DNA of 64,000 nt from Pseudomonas sp. TH41. Its GTDB lineage: Bacteria; Pseudomonadota; Gammaproteobacteria; Pseudomonadales; Pseudomonadaceae. Under the pieces are notes generated by a model. It searched no databases. It saw only the letters and a list, made by a program, of their open reading frames with translations, and was not told where the DNA came from. The position numbers were made by a program, and so were the translations under genes. Where the stretch lies: assembly GCF_016650695.1 (NCBI RefSeq), contig NZ_JAEKFH010000003.1, positions 2,314,001 through 2,378,000 on the forward strand, written 5' to 3'. Below, one piece after another: positions 9,588-19,700 of the stretch (position 1 is the stretch's first letter; each line of letters starts with the position of its first letter).

Positions 9588-9669
9588 GGGAAGAGGCGTC
9601 CTGCCAGCATTGCGCAGGCGCCCGGGCAGTTTTTCCGCCGATGATAAGACCCCTTCGACTTTGGGGTTG

Positions 9670-9698
9670 TTTCAGAGTGGCGGGCTTACCGCTATACT
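9670..9698 (+). promoter_or_regulatory. Candidate sigma-70 promoter of the cytochrome c5 gene
   Basis: A TATACT box at 9693-9698 lies 17 bases after TTTCAG at 9670-9675. The -10 box is good and the -35 box weak. Transcription would start near 9705, about 50 bases before the GTG start of the cytochrome gene. Confidence 0.45.
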
Positions 9699-9756
9699 TG
9701 CGCCCGCCTGCGAACCGTGGCCGTAGGCGTGACTAGCCACCATTGAGGGTGAACGC

Positions 9757-10188
9757 GTGAACCTAATTATGAAAATGCTGGCCGTACCAGCAACCGTATT
9801 GGCCCTTTGGGCAGTGAGCGCACAAGCAGCAACCAACGACGATATCGCTAAACGCCTTGAGCCAGTCGGCCAGGTCTGTGTTCAAGGTCAAGAGTGCAAG
9901 GGGATGGAAGTCGCGGCTGCGGCAGGCGGCGGTGGTGGTGCCAAAACTCCGGACGAAATCATTGCCAAACACTGCAATGCTTGTCATGGCACTGGCCTGT
10001 TGGGCTCACCGAAAATCGGTGATGCAGCAGACTGGAAAAAACGCGCCGATAAAGAAGGCGGCACCGCCGCAGGCTTAGCGAAGGTCGCGTTCACAGGGCT
10101 TAATGCAATGCCGCCAAAAGGCACGTGCAGTGACTGTGAAGTGAAAGATCTTGAAGGCGCCATCCAGAAGATGTCCGGCCTGAAATAG
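9757..10188 (+). CDS. Cytochrome c5 family protein
   Basis: This is a 143-residue periplasmic or membrane-bound class I cytochrome c. An N-terminal signal peptide (about residues 1-24, ending SAQAA) precedes a Gly-rich linker and the heme site CNACH near residue 73; the axial Met is in NAMPPKGTC. Two extra cysteine pairs (CVQGQEC, CSDC) are typical of the c5 group. The GTG start at 9757 has GAGGG about 8 bases upstream, while the ATG at 9769 is too far from it. It likely carries electrons to a terminal oxidase or diheme enzyme. A rho-independent terminator follows. Confidence 0.88.
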   Translation: MNLIMKMLAVPATVLALWAVSAQAATNDDIAKRLEPVGQVCVQGQECKGMEVAAAAGGGGGAKTPDEIIAKHCNACHGTGLLGSPKIGDAADWKKRADKEGGTAAGLAKVAFTGLNAMPPKGTCSDCEVKDLEGAIQKMSGLK

Positions 10189-10204
10189 GCGTTCATCTTC
10201 AGCG

Positions 10205-10231
10205 AAAAAGCCGCTTCCGAGCGGCTTTTTT
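10205..10231 (+). terminator. Rho-independent terminator after the cytochrome c5 gene
   Basis: AAGCCGCT and AGCGGCTT pair around a short loop (TCCG region) and are followed by a T6 tract. Confidence 0.9.
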
Positions 10232-10248
10232 GTGCCCGCTGATCGCCC

Positions 10249-10331
10249 GTAGGAGCTGCCGCAGGCTGCGATCTTTTGATCTTGATTGTTAAGAACAAGA
10301 TCAAAAGATCGCAGCCTGCGGCAGCTCCTAC
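10249..10331. repeat. REP pair (GTAGGAGCTGCCGCAGG family)
   Basis: Two facing REP units with GCTGCCGCAGGCTGCGATC cores and a TGATTGTTAAGAACA-like centre. It sits between the cytochrome terminator and the CoA-transferase gene. Confidence 0.9.
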
Positions 10332-10413
10332 AAGGGTTTTGGTGCTGTTCATTGCAGCAAAGACCCGGCAAGCTCGGTCCAACCCCAATTCACGGAATGT
10401 AAGGGAGGATCAG

Positions 10414-12336
10414 ATGGTGCAGCTGTGTTCTATCGAGCAGGCGGTCGATGATGTCTTGGCACGGTTGCCGACGCATATTCATATGGGCTTGCCCCTGGGC
10501 CTGGGCAAACCCAACCACTTCGTCAACGCGCTGTATCACCGTGTTGCGCAATTGCCCGATCGCCAACTGACGATCTACACGGCCCTGTGCCTCGGCCGAC
10601 CTTCGTTGGGCGACGGCTTGCAAAAACGCTTCCTCGAACCCTTCATCGAACGGGTTTTCGGCGATTATCCGGAGCTGGAGTTCCTCGCGGGGCTGCACCA
10701 GGACAACCTGCCGCCCAACATTCATATCCAGCAATTTTTCATGCAGCCAGGCAGCCTGTTACACAGCGCATCCGCTCAGCAGGATTACATCAGCAGCAAC
10801 TACAGCCACGCGGCCCGAGACATCAACGCGGCCGGTTTGAACCTGGTAGCGCAACTGGTGGCCAGCCAAGGTGAACATCCCGATCGCCTGAGCCTGAGCT
10901 GCAACCCGGACATCACCCTCGACCTGTTCCCGATGATCGCCAAGCGCCGCGCGGCCGGCGAGACGATCCTGCTGGTGGGCCAAGTGCACAACGAGTTGCC
11001 CTACATGCCCGGTGACGCGGAAGTCGGCATCGACACCTTCGACCTGCTGATCGACGAGAAGGACAGCACCACGCTGTTCTCCACGCCGAACATGCCGGTA
11101 GGTTTCCAGGATCACTTCATCGGCCTGCACGCCAGCACGCTGGTGCGTGACGGCGGCACCTTGCAGATTGGCATCGGCGCCATGGGCGATGCGCTGACTG
11201 CTGCGTTGCTGGCGCGGCAAGCGGACAATGAGGGTTACAAGGCATTGCTCGCGGATGTGAATCTCAGCCAATGGGCGCAGTTGATCGATCGCGAAGGAGG
11301 GATCGAGCCTTTCGTGAAGGGCCTTTACGGCTGCAGCGAAATGTTCGTCAACGGTCTGTTGGTGCTGGCCGATGCCGGGATTGTGCGGCGCAAGGTCTAC
11401 CCGGATGTGCCGACCCAGCAACAGGCGAATGCCGGCACCCTCGACGAAGCCGCGCAAACCGATGGTATTTCCGTCCACGGCGGTTTCTTTCTCGGGCCGC
11501 GCAGTTTTTACCAACGCCTGCGCGAGCTGCCGCAAAGCAAGCGGCTCGAATTCAACATGACCCGCATCAGCTACATCAACGAACTGTACGGCCATGAAGA
11601 GCTCAAGCGATTGCAGCGCCTCGATGCGCGGTTCGTCAACACGGCGTTCACCATGACCCTTCTCGGGGCCGGCGTGGCCGATCAGCTCGAAGACGGGCGC
11701 GTGCTTAGCGGCGTGGGCGGGCAATACAACTTCGTTGCGCAGGGGCATGCGCTGGAAGGCGCGCGTTCGGTATTGATCCTGCGCAGTTGGCGTGAATCGG
11801 GCGGTGAGGTCAGTTCGAACATCGTTTGGGAATACGGTCACTGCACGATTCCGCGACACCTGCGGGACATTGTGATCACCGAGTACGGTATCGCCGATCT
11901 GCGGGGCAAGACCGATGCGGCAGTGATCGAGGCGTTGCTCAACATCAGCGATTCACGGTTCCAGTCGGGGTTGATCGCGCAGGCGCAGGGCGTCGGCAAA
12001 CTGCCGAAGAATTTCCGCCTCGATCCACGATTCACCGACAACACTCCACAGCGTTTACAGGCCATCCAGGCGCGGCATCCGAACCTGTTTCCGGAGTATC
12101 CACTGGGGTGTGATTTCACCGGGGTGGAGCGGGATGTATTGCGGGCGCTGAACTGGCTGAAGAGCAAGTTCAAGCTCACGGAGATTTTGGAGTTGGGGAA
12201 AGCAGCGCTGGATGCGCCGGAGCCTGCATCATTTCCCGAGCATTTGGAGCGGATGCAGCTGACCAACCCGGAAGGGTTGAAAGAGGATTTGTTTCAGCGA
12301 CTGCTGCTCGCAGGCCTCAAAGCCACCGCGATATAA
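10414..12336 (+). CDS. Acetyl-CoA hydrolase/transferase family protein, long form
   Basis: The 640-residue product belongs to the acetyl-CoA hydrolase/CoA-transferase family (family I fold, two NagB-like halves). The catalytic glutamate is expected in ITEYGIADLRGK at about residue 490, and a Gly-rich loop, LSGVGGQYNFVAQGH, precedes it. It is longer than the usual 500-residue members because of an extra C-terminal region. Members move CoA between short acyl groups or hydrolyse acyl-CoA; the substrate here is unknown. GGGAGG precedes the ATG at 10414; the frame remains open upstream through a REP element and is not coding there. The gene stands alone between two REP pairs. Confidence 0.8.
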   Translation: MVQLCSIEQAVDDVLARLPTHIHMGLPLGLGKPNHFVNALYHRVAQLPDRQLTIYTALCLGRPSLGDGLQKRFLEPFIERVFGDYPELEFLAGLHQDNLPPNIHIQQFFMQPGSLLHSASAQQDYISSNYSHAARDINAAGLNLVAQLVASQGEHPDRLSLSCNPDITLDLFPMIAKRRAAGETILLVGQVHNELPYMPGDAEVGIDTFDLLIDEKDSTTLFSTPNMPVGFQDHFIGLHASTLVRDGGTLQIGIGAMGDALTAALLARQADNEGYKALLADVNLSQWAQLIDREGGIEPFVKGLYGCSEMFVNGLLVLADAGIVRRKVYPDVPTQQQANAGTLDEAAQTDGISVHGGFFLGPRSFYQRLRELPQSKRLEFNMTRISYINELYGHEELKRLQRLDARFVNTAFTMTLLGAGVADQLEDGRVLSGVGGQYNFVAQGHALEGARSVLILRSWRESGGEVSSNIVWEYGHCTIPRHLRDIVITEYGIADLRGKTDAAVIEALLNISDSRFQSGLIAQAQGVGKLPKNFRLDPRFTDNTPQRLQAIQARHPNLFPEYPLGCDFTGVERDVLRALNWLKSKFKLTEILELGKAALDAPEPASFPEHLERMQLTNPEGLKEDLFQRLLLAGLKATAI

Positions 12337-12354
12337 CAGCCAACCGAAAATACC

Positions 12355-12436
12355 TGTAGGAGCGAGCTTGCTCGCGATGGTGTGTCAGCAGACACCACGT
12401 CGCTGACAGACCATCGCGAGCAAGCTCGCTCCTACA
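12355..12436. repeat. REP pair (GTAGGAGCGAGCTTGCTCGCGA family)
   Basis: Two facing copies of GGAGCGAGCTTGCTCGCGAT, a different family from the units at 3464. They lie between convergent genes. Confidence 0.9.
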
Positions 12437-12456
12437 GGGGGATATGCGCTGTGGCG

Positions 12457-13059
<603 letters not shown>

Positions 13060-13114
13060 CTAAGCTCGTAAATACGGTCGGTTTAAAAAACAGTCGGTTA
13101 AAAAATAATCAATT

Positions 13115-15124
13115 CTAGCGCTTTAACATCGCGCGTATGTCCGCCAGCGCGGTATTGCCGCGAACCGCTTTGACTTCAACCGGCGTGTCGTCGGTGCCTT
13201 CCCAGGCCAGGTCGTCCGGCGGCAGTTCATCGAGGAAGCGGCTTGGCGCGCAGTCGATGATCTCGCCATATTGCTTACGTTTGGCAGCGAAGGTGAAGGC
13301 TAGTGTCTGACGCGCTCGGGTAATCCCGACGTAGGCCAGGCGGCGTTCTTCTTCGATTGTGTCGGCTTCGATGCTGGAGCGGTGGGGAAGAATTTCCTCT
13401 TCCATTCCCATGATGAACACGTAAGGGAATTCCAGGCCCTTGGAGGCATGCAGCGTCATCATCTGCACGCCTTCGGCGCCGTCTTCCTCTTCCTGCTGAC
13501 GCTCCAGCATGTCACGCAAGACGAGTTTGCCGATGGCGTCTTCGACGGTCATCTCGCCTTCTTCGTCTTTCTCCAGGGTGTTTTTCAACGCCTCGATCAG
13601 GAACCAGACGTTACCCATGCGGTAGTCGGCGGCCTTGTCGCTGGAGCTGTTGGTGCGCAGCCAGTTCTCGTAGTCGATGTCCATGACCATGCTGCGCAGG
13701 GCCGAGATCGGGTCTTCGCCGGCGCACTGCTCGCGCACCTTGTCCATGAAGCGCTTGAAACGCGACAGGCGATCGGTGAAGCGCGTATCCAGGTGCTCGC
13801 CCAAACCGATTTCGTCGGTGGCGGCGTACATCGAGATTTTGCGTTCGGTGGCGTAGTTGCCGAGCTTTTCCAGCGTTGTCGAGCCAATCTCCCGGCGTGG
13901 GACGTTGATCACCCGCAAGAAGGCGTTGTCGTCGTCCGGGTTCACGATCAGGCGGAAGTAGGCCATCAGGTCTTTCACTTCCTGACGTCCGAAAAAGCTG
14001 TTGCCGCCGGACAGTCGATAAGGAATCTGATGGTGTTGCAGCTTCAGTTCGATCAGCTTGGCCTGGTAGTTACCGCGATACAGGATGGCGAAATCGCTGT
14101 ACGGCCGATCCGTGCGCAAATGCAGGGTCAGCAGTTCCACGGCCACGCGCTCGGCTTCGGCGTCTTCGTTGCGGCAGCGGATCACGCGGATTTCGTCACC
14201 GTGGCCCATCTCGCTCCACAGCTGCTTTTCGAATTCGTGCGGGTTGTTCGAGATCAGCACGTTGGCGCAACGCAGGATGCGACTGGTAGAGCGATAATTT
14301 TGCTCCAGCATCACCACTTTCAGGGACGGATAGTCGTCCTTGAGCAACATCAGGTTTTCCGGACGGGCACCGCGCCACGCATAGATTGACTGGTCGTCAT
14401 CGCCCACCACGGTGAACTGATTGCGCGTGCCAATCAGCAACTTCACCAGCAAATACTGGCTGGCGTTGGTGTCCTGGTATTCGTCCACCAGCAGGTAACG
14501 AACTTTGTTCTGCCACTTTTCGAGGATGTCGGCATGTTCCTGAAACAGCTTCACCGGCAACAGGATCAGGTCGTCGAAGTCCACCGCGTTGAACGCCTTG
14601 AGCGTGCGCTGGTAGTGGGTGTAGACGATGGCGGCGGTCTGTTCTTTGGGGTTGCGCGCGTTTTCCAGGGCTTCGGGCGGCAGGATCAGGTCGTTTTTCC
14701 ATGAGCCGATCATGTTCTTGATCTCGTCGACGCCGTCGTCGCCCGAGTATTCCTTCTGCATGATGTCGGTCATCAGGGCTTTGACGTCGGCCTCGTCGAA
14801 AATCGAGAAGCCCGGTTTGTAGCCCAGCCGTACATGCTCCTTGCGGATGATGTTCAAGCCCAGGTTGTGGAAGGTGCACACGGTCAGGCCGCGGCCTTCG
14901 CCGCCCTTGAGCAGGGTGCCGACCCGTTCCTTCATCTCGCGCGCAGCCTTGTTGGTAAAGGTCATGGCGACGATGTACTGGGCGCGAATGCCGCAGTTCT
15001 GAATCAAGTGCGCAATCTTGCGGGTGATCACGCTGGTCTTGCCGGAGCCTGCACCGGCGAGCACCAAAAGAGGGCCGCCGACGTAGCTCACGGCTTCTTG
15101 CTGCCGGGGATTGAGTCGGGACAT
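13115..15124 (-). CDS. rep: ATP-dependent DNA helicase Rep
   Basis: Rep is a superfamily 1A 3'-5' helicase that clears protein roadblocks and restarts forks. The 669-residue frame has the expected motifs: AGAGSGKTSVI (Walker A, about residue 23), TFTNKAAREMKER (Ia), LLVDEYQDTN (II), VGDDDQSIYAWRGA (III), the YRST motif (IV) and LMTLHASKGLEF-type sequence (V) with TRARQTL (VI). Length agrees with the family. A CGGAAT stretch precedes the ATG at 15124; no promoter is obvious in the 264-base gap upstream. Confidence 0.95.
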   Translation of the reverse strand: MSRLNPRQQEAVSYVGGPLLVLAGAGSGKTSVITRKIAHLIQNCGIRAQYIVAMTFTNKAAREMKERVGTLLKGGEGRGLTVCTFHNLGLNIIRKEHVRLGYKPGFSIFDEADVKALMTDIMQKEYSGDDGVDEIKNMIGSWKNDLILPPEALENARNPKEQTAAIVYTHYQRTLKAFNAVDFDDLILLPVKLFQEHADILEKWQNKVRYLLVDEYQDTNASQYLLVKLLIGTRNQFTVVGDDDQSIYAWRGARPENLMLLKDDYPSLKVVMLEQNYRSTSRILRCANVLISNNPHEFEKQLWSEMGHGDEIRVIRCRNEDAEAERVAVELLTLHLRTDRPYSDFAILYRGNYQAKLIELKLQHHQIPYRLSGGNSFFGRQEVKDLMAYFRLIVNPDDDNAFLRVINVPRREIGSTTLEKLGNYATERKISMYAATDEIGLGEHLDTRFTDRLSRFKRFMDKVREQCAGEDPISALRSMVMDIDYENWLRTNSSSDKAADYRMGNVWFLIEALKNTLEKDEEGEMTVEDAIGKLVLRDMLERQQEEEDGAEGVQMMTLHASKGLEFPYVFIMGMEEEILPHRSSIEADTIEEERRLAYVGITRARQTLAFTFAAKRKQYGEIIDCAPSRFLDELPPDDLAWEGTDDTPVEVKAVRGNTALADIRAMLKR

Positions 15125-15388
15125 ACGGAATCAGGGAGTCGTTTGCGAAATGGGCCGGCATTTTAACAGGCTCAGCGAATTGTGCTGCTCTCTCCGACTT
15201 GTGACGCAACACGCTATCTATATTTGCCGGTTTTGATACTTTCACGCAGGATGCGTGAGGGATTCGCGTCTAATGTTCGTAATTCCAGATACAAAGGCCT
15301 CGCTTGATAACTGATGTCGTTTGGTCATTAGTTACTGGCGCGGCATAATGCCCGCCGCCTACATCATTGCAGAGTCTAGGGAGCTAGC

Positions 15389-17062
15389 TTGTCTACGCCT
15401 GTCGAACCCTTGCGTTTGCTGCTACTGGCCGAAGAGCCAGCGTGGGCAGCGTTGTTGCGCGAGTGTCTGGCTCCGATGGGGAGCTCGGCCGTGCTCATCA
15501 GCGCTCCGAGCTGGGAGTCGGTCAGCACTCTGTTCGACGACAACCGCAGCGCGGTATTGCTGACGATCCCGGCCCTTCAGCCAGCGCCGGGTCGTTGCAA
15601 TTTGCCGACGGTGTTGCTGCTCGAACAAGAGCCGCTGTCGCCGCCCGATGGCGTGAGCGACTGGTTGGTGCGTGATCATCTCGACCCGGGCATGTTGCGC
15701 CGTTGCCTGCGCCATGTGCGTGAGCGCGGTGTACTGGAAAACACCCTGCAACGCCTGGCCGAGCAAGACCCGCTCACCGGCATCGCCAACCGCCAGGGTT
15801 TCCAGACCCTGCTGGCCGCGCGGCTGGCGGATAACGACGGTCGCGGCCTGGCCCTCGGTCACCTCGACCTCGACAATTTTCGTCACGCCAACGACGCCCT
15901 CGGTCATCAGGCGGGGGACCGGTTGATCCTGCAAGTGGTCGCGCGGCTGAAAAGCCAGCTTGAGGCCGGCGATCAACTGGCGCGTCTGGGCAGCGATGAG
16001 TTTGCCCTGCTGATCGACACCCGCCGCGCCCCTCAGCGCGCCGAGTGGATGGCCGAACGCATCACCGAAGCACTGGCCGAACCCTATTGGGTCGATGGCG
16101 AAAGCCTGTTGATCGGTTCAAGCCTTGGCATCGCCCATGCCCGGGCCCAAGCCGGTGCCGACCCGCTGATGTGGCATGCGCACATCGCCATGCAACAAGC
16201 CAAGAGCACACAGGGCTGCACCTTTCACATCTTCAACGAACGCATCAATCGCAATGCCCGCAGCATCGCAGACCTCGAAAGCGAGTTGCGCCGGGCTTTG
16301 CGCCGCGATGAGCTGGAACTGCACTACCAGCCACGGCTGAACCTTGAAGACGGGCAGATCGTCGGCCTCGAAGCCTTGGTGCGCTGGCGCCATGCGGAGC
16401 GCGGGCTGCTGCCGCCCAGCGAATTTGTGCCGCTGGCCGAGCAAAGCGGTTTGATCGTGCCGCTCGGTTATTGGGTCATCTCCCGGGCACTGCGGGACAT
16501 GCAGGCCCTGCGCGAACTGGACCTGCCAGCGTTGCACATGGCGATCAACCTCTCGTTCCGGCAGTTCCAGGACAGCCAGTTACTCTCGACGCTGAGCCGC
16601 TTGATTACCGAGCGCGGCGTCGAGGCGCAATGGCTGGAATTCGAACTGACCGAAACCGCCGTCATGCGCCGCAGCGATCTGGTGAAGCAGACCATGGATG
16701 CCCTTGGGCGTCTGGGTGTGCGCTTCTCCCTGGACGACTTTGGCACGGGTTTCTCTTCCTTCGTGCACCTCAACAGCCTGCCGATTGCCTTGCTGAAGGT
16801 CGACAAGAGTTTTGTCGGTGGCATGGAAGAGCGCGAAGAGAATCGAAAACTGGTTCATGCAATGATCAACCTGGCGCACAACCTGAACCTGGAAGTGGTC
16901 GCCGAGGGCGTGGAAACACCCGAGCAGCTGGATTTGTTGCGCAGGTTTGGTTGTGATCAGGTGCAGGGGTATTTGATCAGCAAGCCGTTGCCGTTGGTGG
17001 ATCTGGTTGAGTACTTGAGCTTTGGCAGTGGCCAGCAGGCCGCCCGGGAAGTCGTGAGCTAA
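15389..17062 (+). CDS. GGDEF-EAL protein, probable c-di-GMP phosphodiesterase
   Basis: The 557-residue protein has an N-terminal receiver-like region (about 1-115) with no clear phospho-acceptor Asp, a degenerate GGDEF domain (about 125-290, signature RLGSDEF instead of GGDEF, no RxxD inhibitory site) and a complete EAL domain (about 300-550: LEALVRW, INLSFRQFQ, ELTE, LDDFGTGFSS, LKVDKSF, VAEGVET, QVQGY). It should therefore degrade c-di-GMP. The equivalent P. aeruginosa gene beside rep encodes the phosphodiesterase ProE (PA5295). The start is TTG at 15389, with GGGAG upstream. No transmembrane segment is visible. Confidence 0.85.
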   Translation: MSTPVEPLRLLLLAEEPAWAALLRECLAPMGSSAVLISAPSWESVSTLFDDNRSAVLLTIPALQPAPGRCNLPTVLLLEQEPLSPPDGVSDWLVRDHLDPGMLRRCLRHVRERGVLENTLQRLAEQDPLTGIANRQGFQTLLAARLADNDGRGLALGHLDLDNFRHANDALGHQAGDRLILQVVARLKSQLEAGDQLARLGSDEFALLIDTRRAPQRAEWMAERITEALAEPYWVDGESLLIGSSLGIAHARAQAGADPLMWHAHIAMQQAKSTQGCTFHIFNERINRNARSIADLESELRRALRRDELELHYQPRLNLEDGQIVGLEALVRWRHAERGLLPPSEFVPLAEQSGLIVPLGYWVISRALRDMQALRELDLPALHMAINLSFRQFQDSQLLSTLSRLITERGVEAQWLEFELTETAVMRRSDLVKQTMDALGRLGVRFSLDDFGTGFSSFVHLNSLPIALLKVDKSFVGGMEEREENRKLVHAMINLAHNLNLEVVAEGVETPEQLDLLRRFGCDQVQGYLISKPLPLVDLVEYLSFGSGQQAAREVVS

Positions 17063-17073
17063 CACGAACCTTT

Positions 17074-17156
17074 TGTAGGAGCGAGCTTGCTCGCGATGGT
17101 GGGTCAGTCGATACCGATGCGCCTGGCACATCTTCGCGAGCAAGCTCGCTCCTACA
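17074..17156. repeat. REP pair (GTAGGAGCGAGCTTGCTCGCGA family)
   Basis: Facing copies of GGAGCGAGCTTGCTCGCGA between the convergent GGDEF-EAL and MATE genes. Confidence 0.9.
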
Positions 17157-17164
17157 AGGGGATC

Positions 17165-18568
17165 TCAGTCTGGCTGGGCCATCTGGAAATTTGCTTGCAA
17201 AGACGGCTCCCGCCGAATCATCCGCTTCATCTTCCACTCAAACGCCAGCGTCAGGCTCACCGCCGCACACGCCAACCCCAGCGCCAATCCCCACCAGACG
17301 CCCGTTGGCCCCCAGTGCAAATGGAAGGCCATCCACCAGGCGGCCGGCGCGCCAATCAACCAATAGCAGCCCAGTCCGACCAGAAACGTAGTCTTTGCAT
17401 CCTTGAGCCCGCGAATGCAGCCCATGGCGATGGTTTGCGTGCCGTCGAACAGCTCGAACCATGCCGCCACCGCCAACAGGCTTACGGCCAGATTGATGAC
17501 GTCGCGAAACGCCGGGTCGTTTTGATCGAGGAACAAACCGATCAACTGACTTGGCAGCAGCCAAAAGACCATGGCGAAGGCGAGCATCGACGCCGCCCCG
17601 AAAGCGATCCCGACCCGTCCGGCCAACCGCGCATCCAGTAGCTGCCCGGCGCCGTAGTGCTGGCCGATGCGCATGGTGATTGCATAGGAAATCCCCGCCG
17701 GCACCATGAACGCCACCGAGACGATTTGCAGGGCAATCTGATGGGCGCCCAGTTGCGTGCTGCCCATGGTGCCCATGCACAGCGCGGCGAACGCGAACAA
17801 TCCGACCTCCACCGCGTAGGTGCCACCAATCGGCAGTCCCAGGCGCCACAGCTCCTTCAAATACTGCCGGTTGGGCCGCGACAGCCCCTGGCGCAACGGA
17901 TAAACGTCGTAGGCCGGATGCCGACGGATGTGCCAGGCCAGCGCAAGGGCCATGCAGTTGGCGACAATGGCCGTTACCAGCCCGATGCCCATCAGGCCCA
18001 GTTTCGGCAGGCCAAACATACCGGTGATCAACGCATAGTTGAGCAGGAAGTTGGCAACCGTGCCGCCGAGGCTGATGACCATCACTGGCGTTGCCCGGCC
18101 GATGGCGCTGGTGAAACCGCGCAGGGCCATGAAGGTCAGGTAACCGGGCAGGGCGAATGGCAGGATCAGCAAAAATTGTCCGGCTGCGTGGACGTTGGTT
18201 TCGGTCTGGCCGAACATCAGCAACACCGGTTTAAGGTTCCACAGCAATAGCCCGGCCACCAACGCCATCAACCACGCCAGCCACAACCCGGCCTGGGTCA
18301 GCCGTGTGGCGCCGACGATGTCGCCGGCACCCTGACGGATCGCCACCAGGGTGCCGACCGCCGCAATGACGCCGATGCAGAAGATCGACACGAACGTGTA
18401 AGTCGCCGCGCCCAGGCCGCCGCCGGCCAGCGCCTCGGGGCTCAGGCGCGCCATCATCAAGGTGTCGGTGAGGACCATCAACATGTGCGCCAACTGCGAG
18501 GCAATCAACGGCCCCGCCAGCCGCAAGATGGCCCAGAGTTCAATACGCGCTGGATGCTGCATGGTCAT
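17165..18568 (-). CDS. MATE family multidrug efflux transporter (NorM-like)
   Basis: The 467-residue protein has about 12 hydrophobic segments in two similar halves and the early MATE sequence GPLIASQLAHMLMVLTDTLMMARL. Such proteins export cationic drugs by Na+ or H+ antiport. I take the ATG at 18568; a GTG at 18571 and an ATG at 18562 are close alternatives and the Shine-Dalgarno is weak. It is divergent from a LysR gene, 152 bases away, which may regulate it. Substrates cannot be told from sequence. Confidence 0.88.
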   Translation of the reverse strand: MTMQHPARIELWAILRLAGPLIASQLAHMLMVLTDTLMMARLSPEALAGGGLGAATYTFVSIFCIGVIAAVGTLVAIRQGAGDIVGATRLTQAGLWLAWLMALVAGLLLWNLKPVLLMFGQTETNVHAAGQFLLILPFALPGYLTFMALRGFTSAIGRATPVMVISLGGTVANFLLNYALITGMFGLPKLGLMGIGLVTAIVANCMALALAWHIRRHPAYDVYPLRQGLSRPNRQYLKELWRLGLPIGGTYAVEVGLFAFAALCMGTMGSTQLGAHQIALQIVSVAFMVPAGISYAITMRIGQHYGAGQLLDARLAGRVGIAFGAASMLAFAMVFWLLPSQLIGLFLDQNDPAFRDVINLAVSLLAVAAWFELFDGTQTIAMGCIRGLKDAKTTFLVGLGCYWLIGAPAAWWMAFHLHWGPTGVWWGLALGLACAAVSLTLAFEWKMKRMIRREPSLQANFQMAQPD

Positions 18569-18720
18569 CACGCTCGATTAACAAAGAGGACAGGAAAGTG
18601 TCGATTCTCGGCGCTTTGCGGGGTTTGCACAAAGGGATAAAAAGGATGGGTTGCATGATTAAAACTCATCCTGCGAAGTATCTGATAAGTTGGCGTCATT
18701 GCGCTGTAGGAGCCTTCCTT

Positions 18721-19641
18721 ATGTCCCGTCGTCTTCCTCCGTTGTATGCCCTTCGAGCCTTCGAAGCGGCGGCGCGTCATAGCTCGTTTACCCGGGCCGC
18801 GGAAGAACTGTCGATCACGCAAAGTGCGGTCAGTCGGCACATTCGTACGCTCGAAGAGCATTTCGCCTGTCGGCTGTTTCATCGCAGTGGGCGCAACCTG
18901 CAACTGACCGAGTCGGCGCGGCTGATCCTGCCGGGTATTCGCGAAGGTTTCACCGCACTGGAGCGGGCCTGCAATACCTTGCGCGCCGAAGATGACATCC
19001 TGCGCATGAAGGCCCCGTCCACCCTGACCATGCGCTGGTTGCTGGCGCGTCTCAGCCGCTTTCGCCATTTGCAGCCGGGCAACGAGGTGCAGTTGACCAG
19101 CGCCTGGATGGACGTCGACTCGGTGGACTTCAACCATGAACCTTTCGACTGCGCTGTCATTCTCAGCAATGGAAACTTTCCGCCTGACTGGGAGGCGACT
19201 TTCCTGTTCCCCGAAGAACTGATTCCGGTGGGCGCGCCGAATCTTCTGAAGGATCAACCGTGGGACGTCGCCCGCCTGTGTTCCACCGAATTGCTGCACC
19301 CGACACCGGATCGTCGCGACTGGCGCAATTGGCTGGACCGCATGGGGCTGGCGGACCAGGTGTCACTCAAGGGCGGGCAGGTGTTCGACACGCTGGAGCT
19401 CGGCATGATTGCCGCCGCACGGGGTTATGGGGTGTCGATGGGGGATTTGTTGATGGTGGCCGAGGATGTGGCCCAGGGGCGTCTGAGCTTGCCGTGGCCG
19501 ACCGCCGTCGCCAGTGGTGAGAGTTATTACCTCGTCTGGCCGAAAACGCGCCCGGGAGGTGAACGTTTGCGCCGTCTCAGCGATTTCCTGCAAAGCGAGG
19601 TCCGGGCCATGGAATTGCCGGCCGTCGAACACTTGAGCTGA
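18721..19641 (+). CDS. LysR-family transcriptional regulator (GcvA-like)
   Basis: The 306-residue protein has a LysR helix-turn-helix (LPPLYALRAFEAAARHSSFT, then AAEELSITQSAVSRHIRTLE, residues 5-60) and a periplasmic-binding-like effector domain. The wording RAFEAAARH with SAVSRHIR is typical of the GcvA/AmpR group. AGGAG lies before the ATG at 18721; the open frame continues upstream to 18598 without family sequence. It is divergent from the MATE gene, so control of that pump is a reasonable guess only. Confidence 0.88.
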   Translation: MSRRLPPLYALRAFEAAARHSSFTRAAEELSITQSAVSRHIRTLEEHFACRLFHRSGRNLQLTESARLILPGIREGFTALERACNTLRAEDDILRMKAPSTLTMRWLLARLSRFRHLQPGNEVQLTSAWMDVDSVDFNHEPFDCAVILSNGNFPPDWEATFLFPEELIPVGAPNLLKDQPWDVARLCSTELLHPTPDRRDWRNWLDRMGLADQVSLKGGQVFDTLELGMIAAARGYGVSMGDLLMVAEDVAQGRLSLPWPTAVASGESYYLVWPKTRPGGERLRRLSDFLQSEVRAMELPAVEHLS

Positions 19642-19652
19642 ATCGCCGATCC

Positions 19653-19680
19653 AATGTGGGAGCGAGCCTGCTCGCGAAGG
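19653..19680. repeat. Single REP unit
   Basis: One copy of TGTGGGAGCGAGCCTGCTCGCGA between the LysR and comM genes, which converge. Confidence 0.7.
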
Positions 19681-19700
19681 GGACAACTCGATTACGACAC

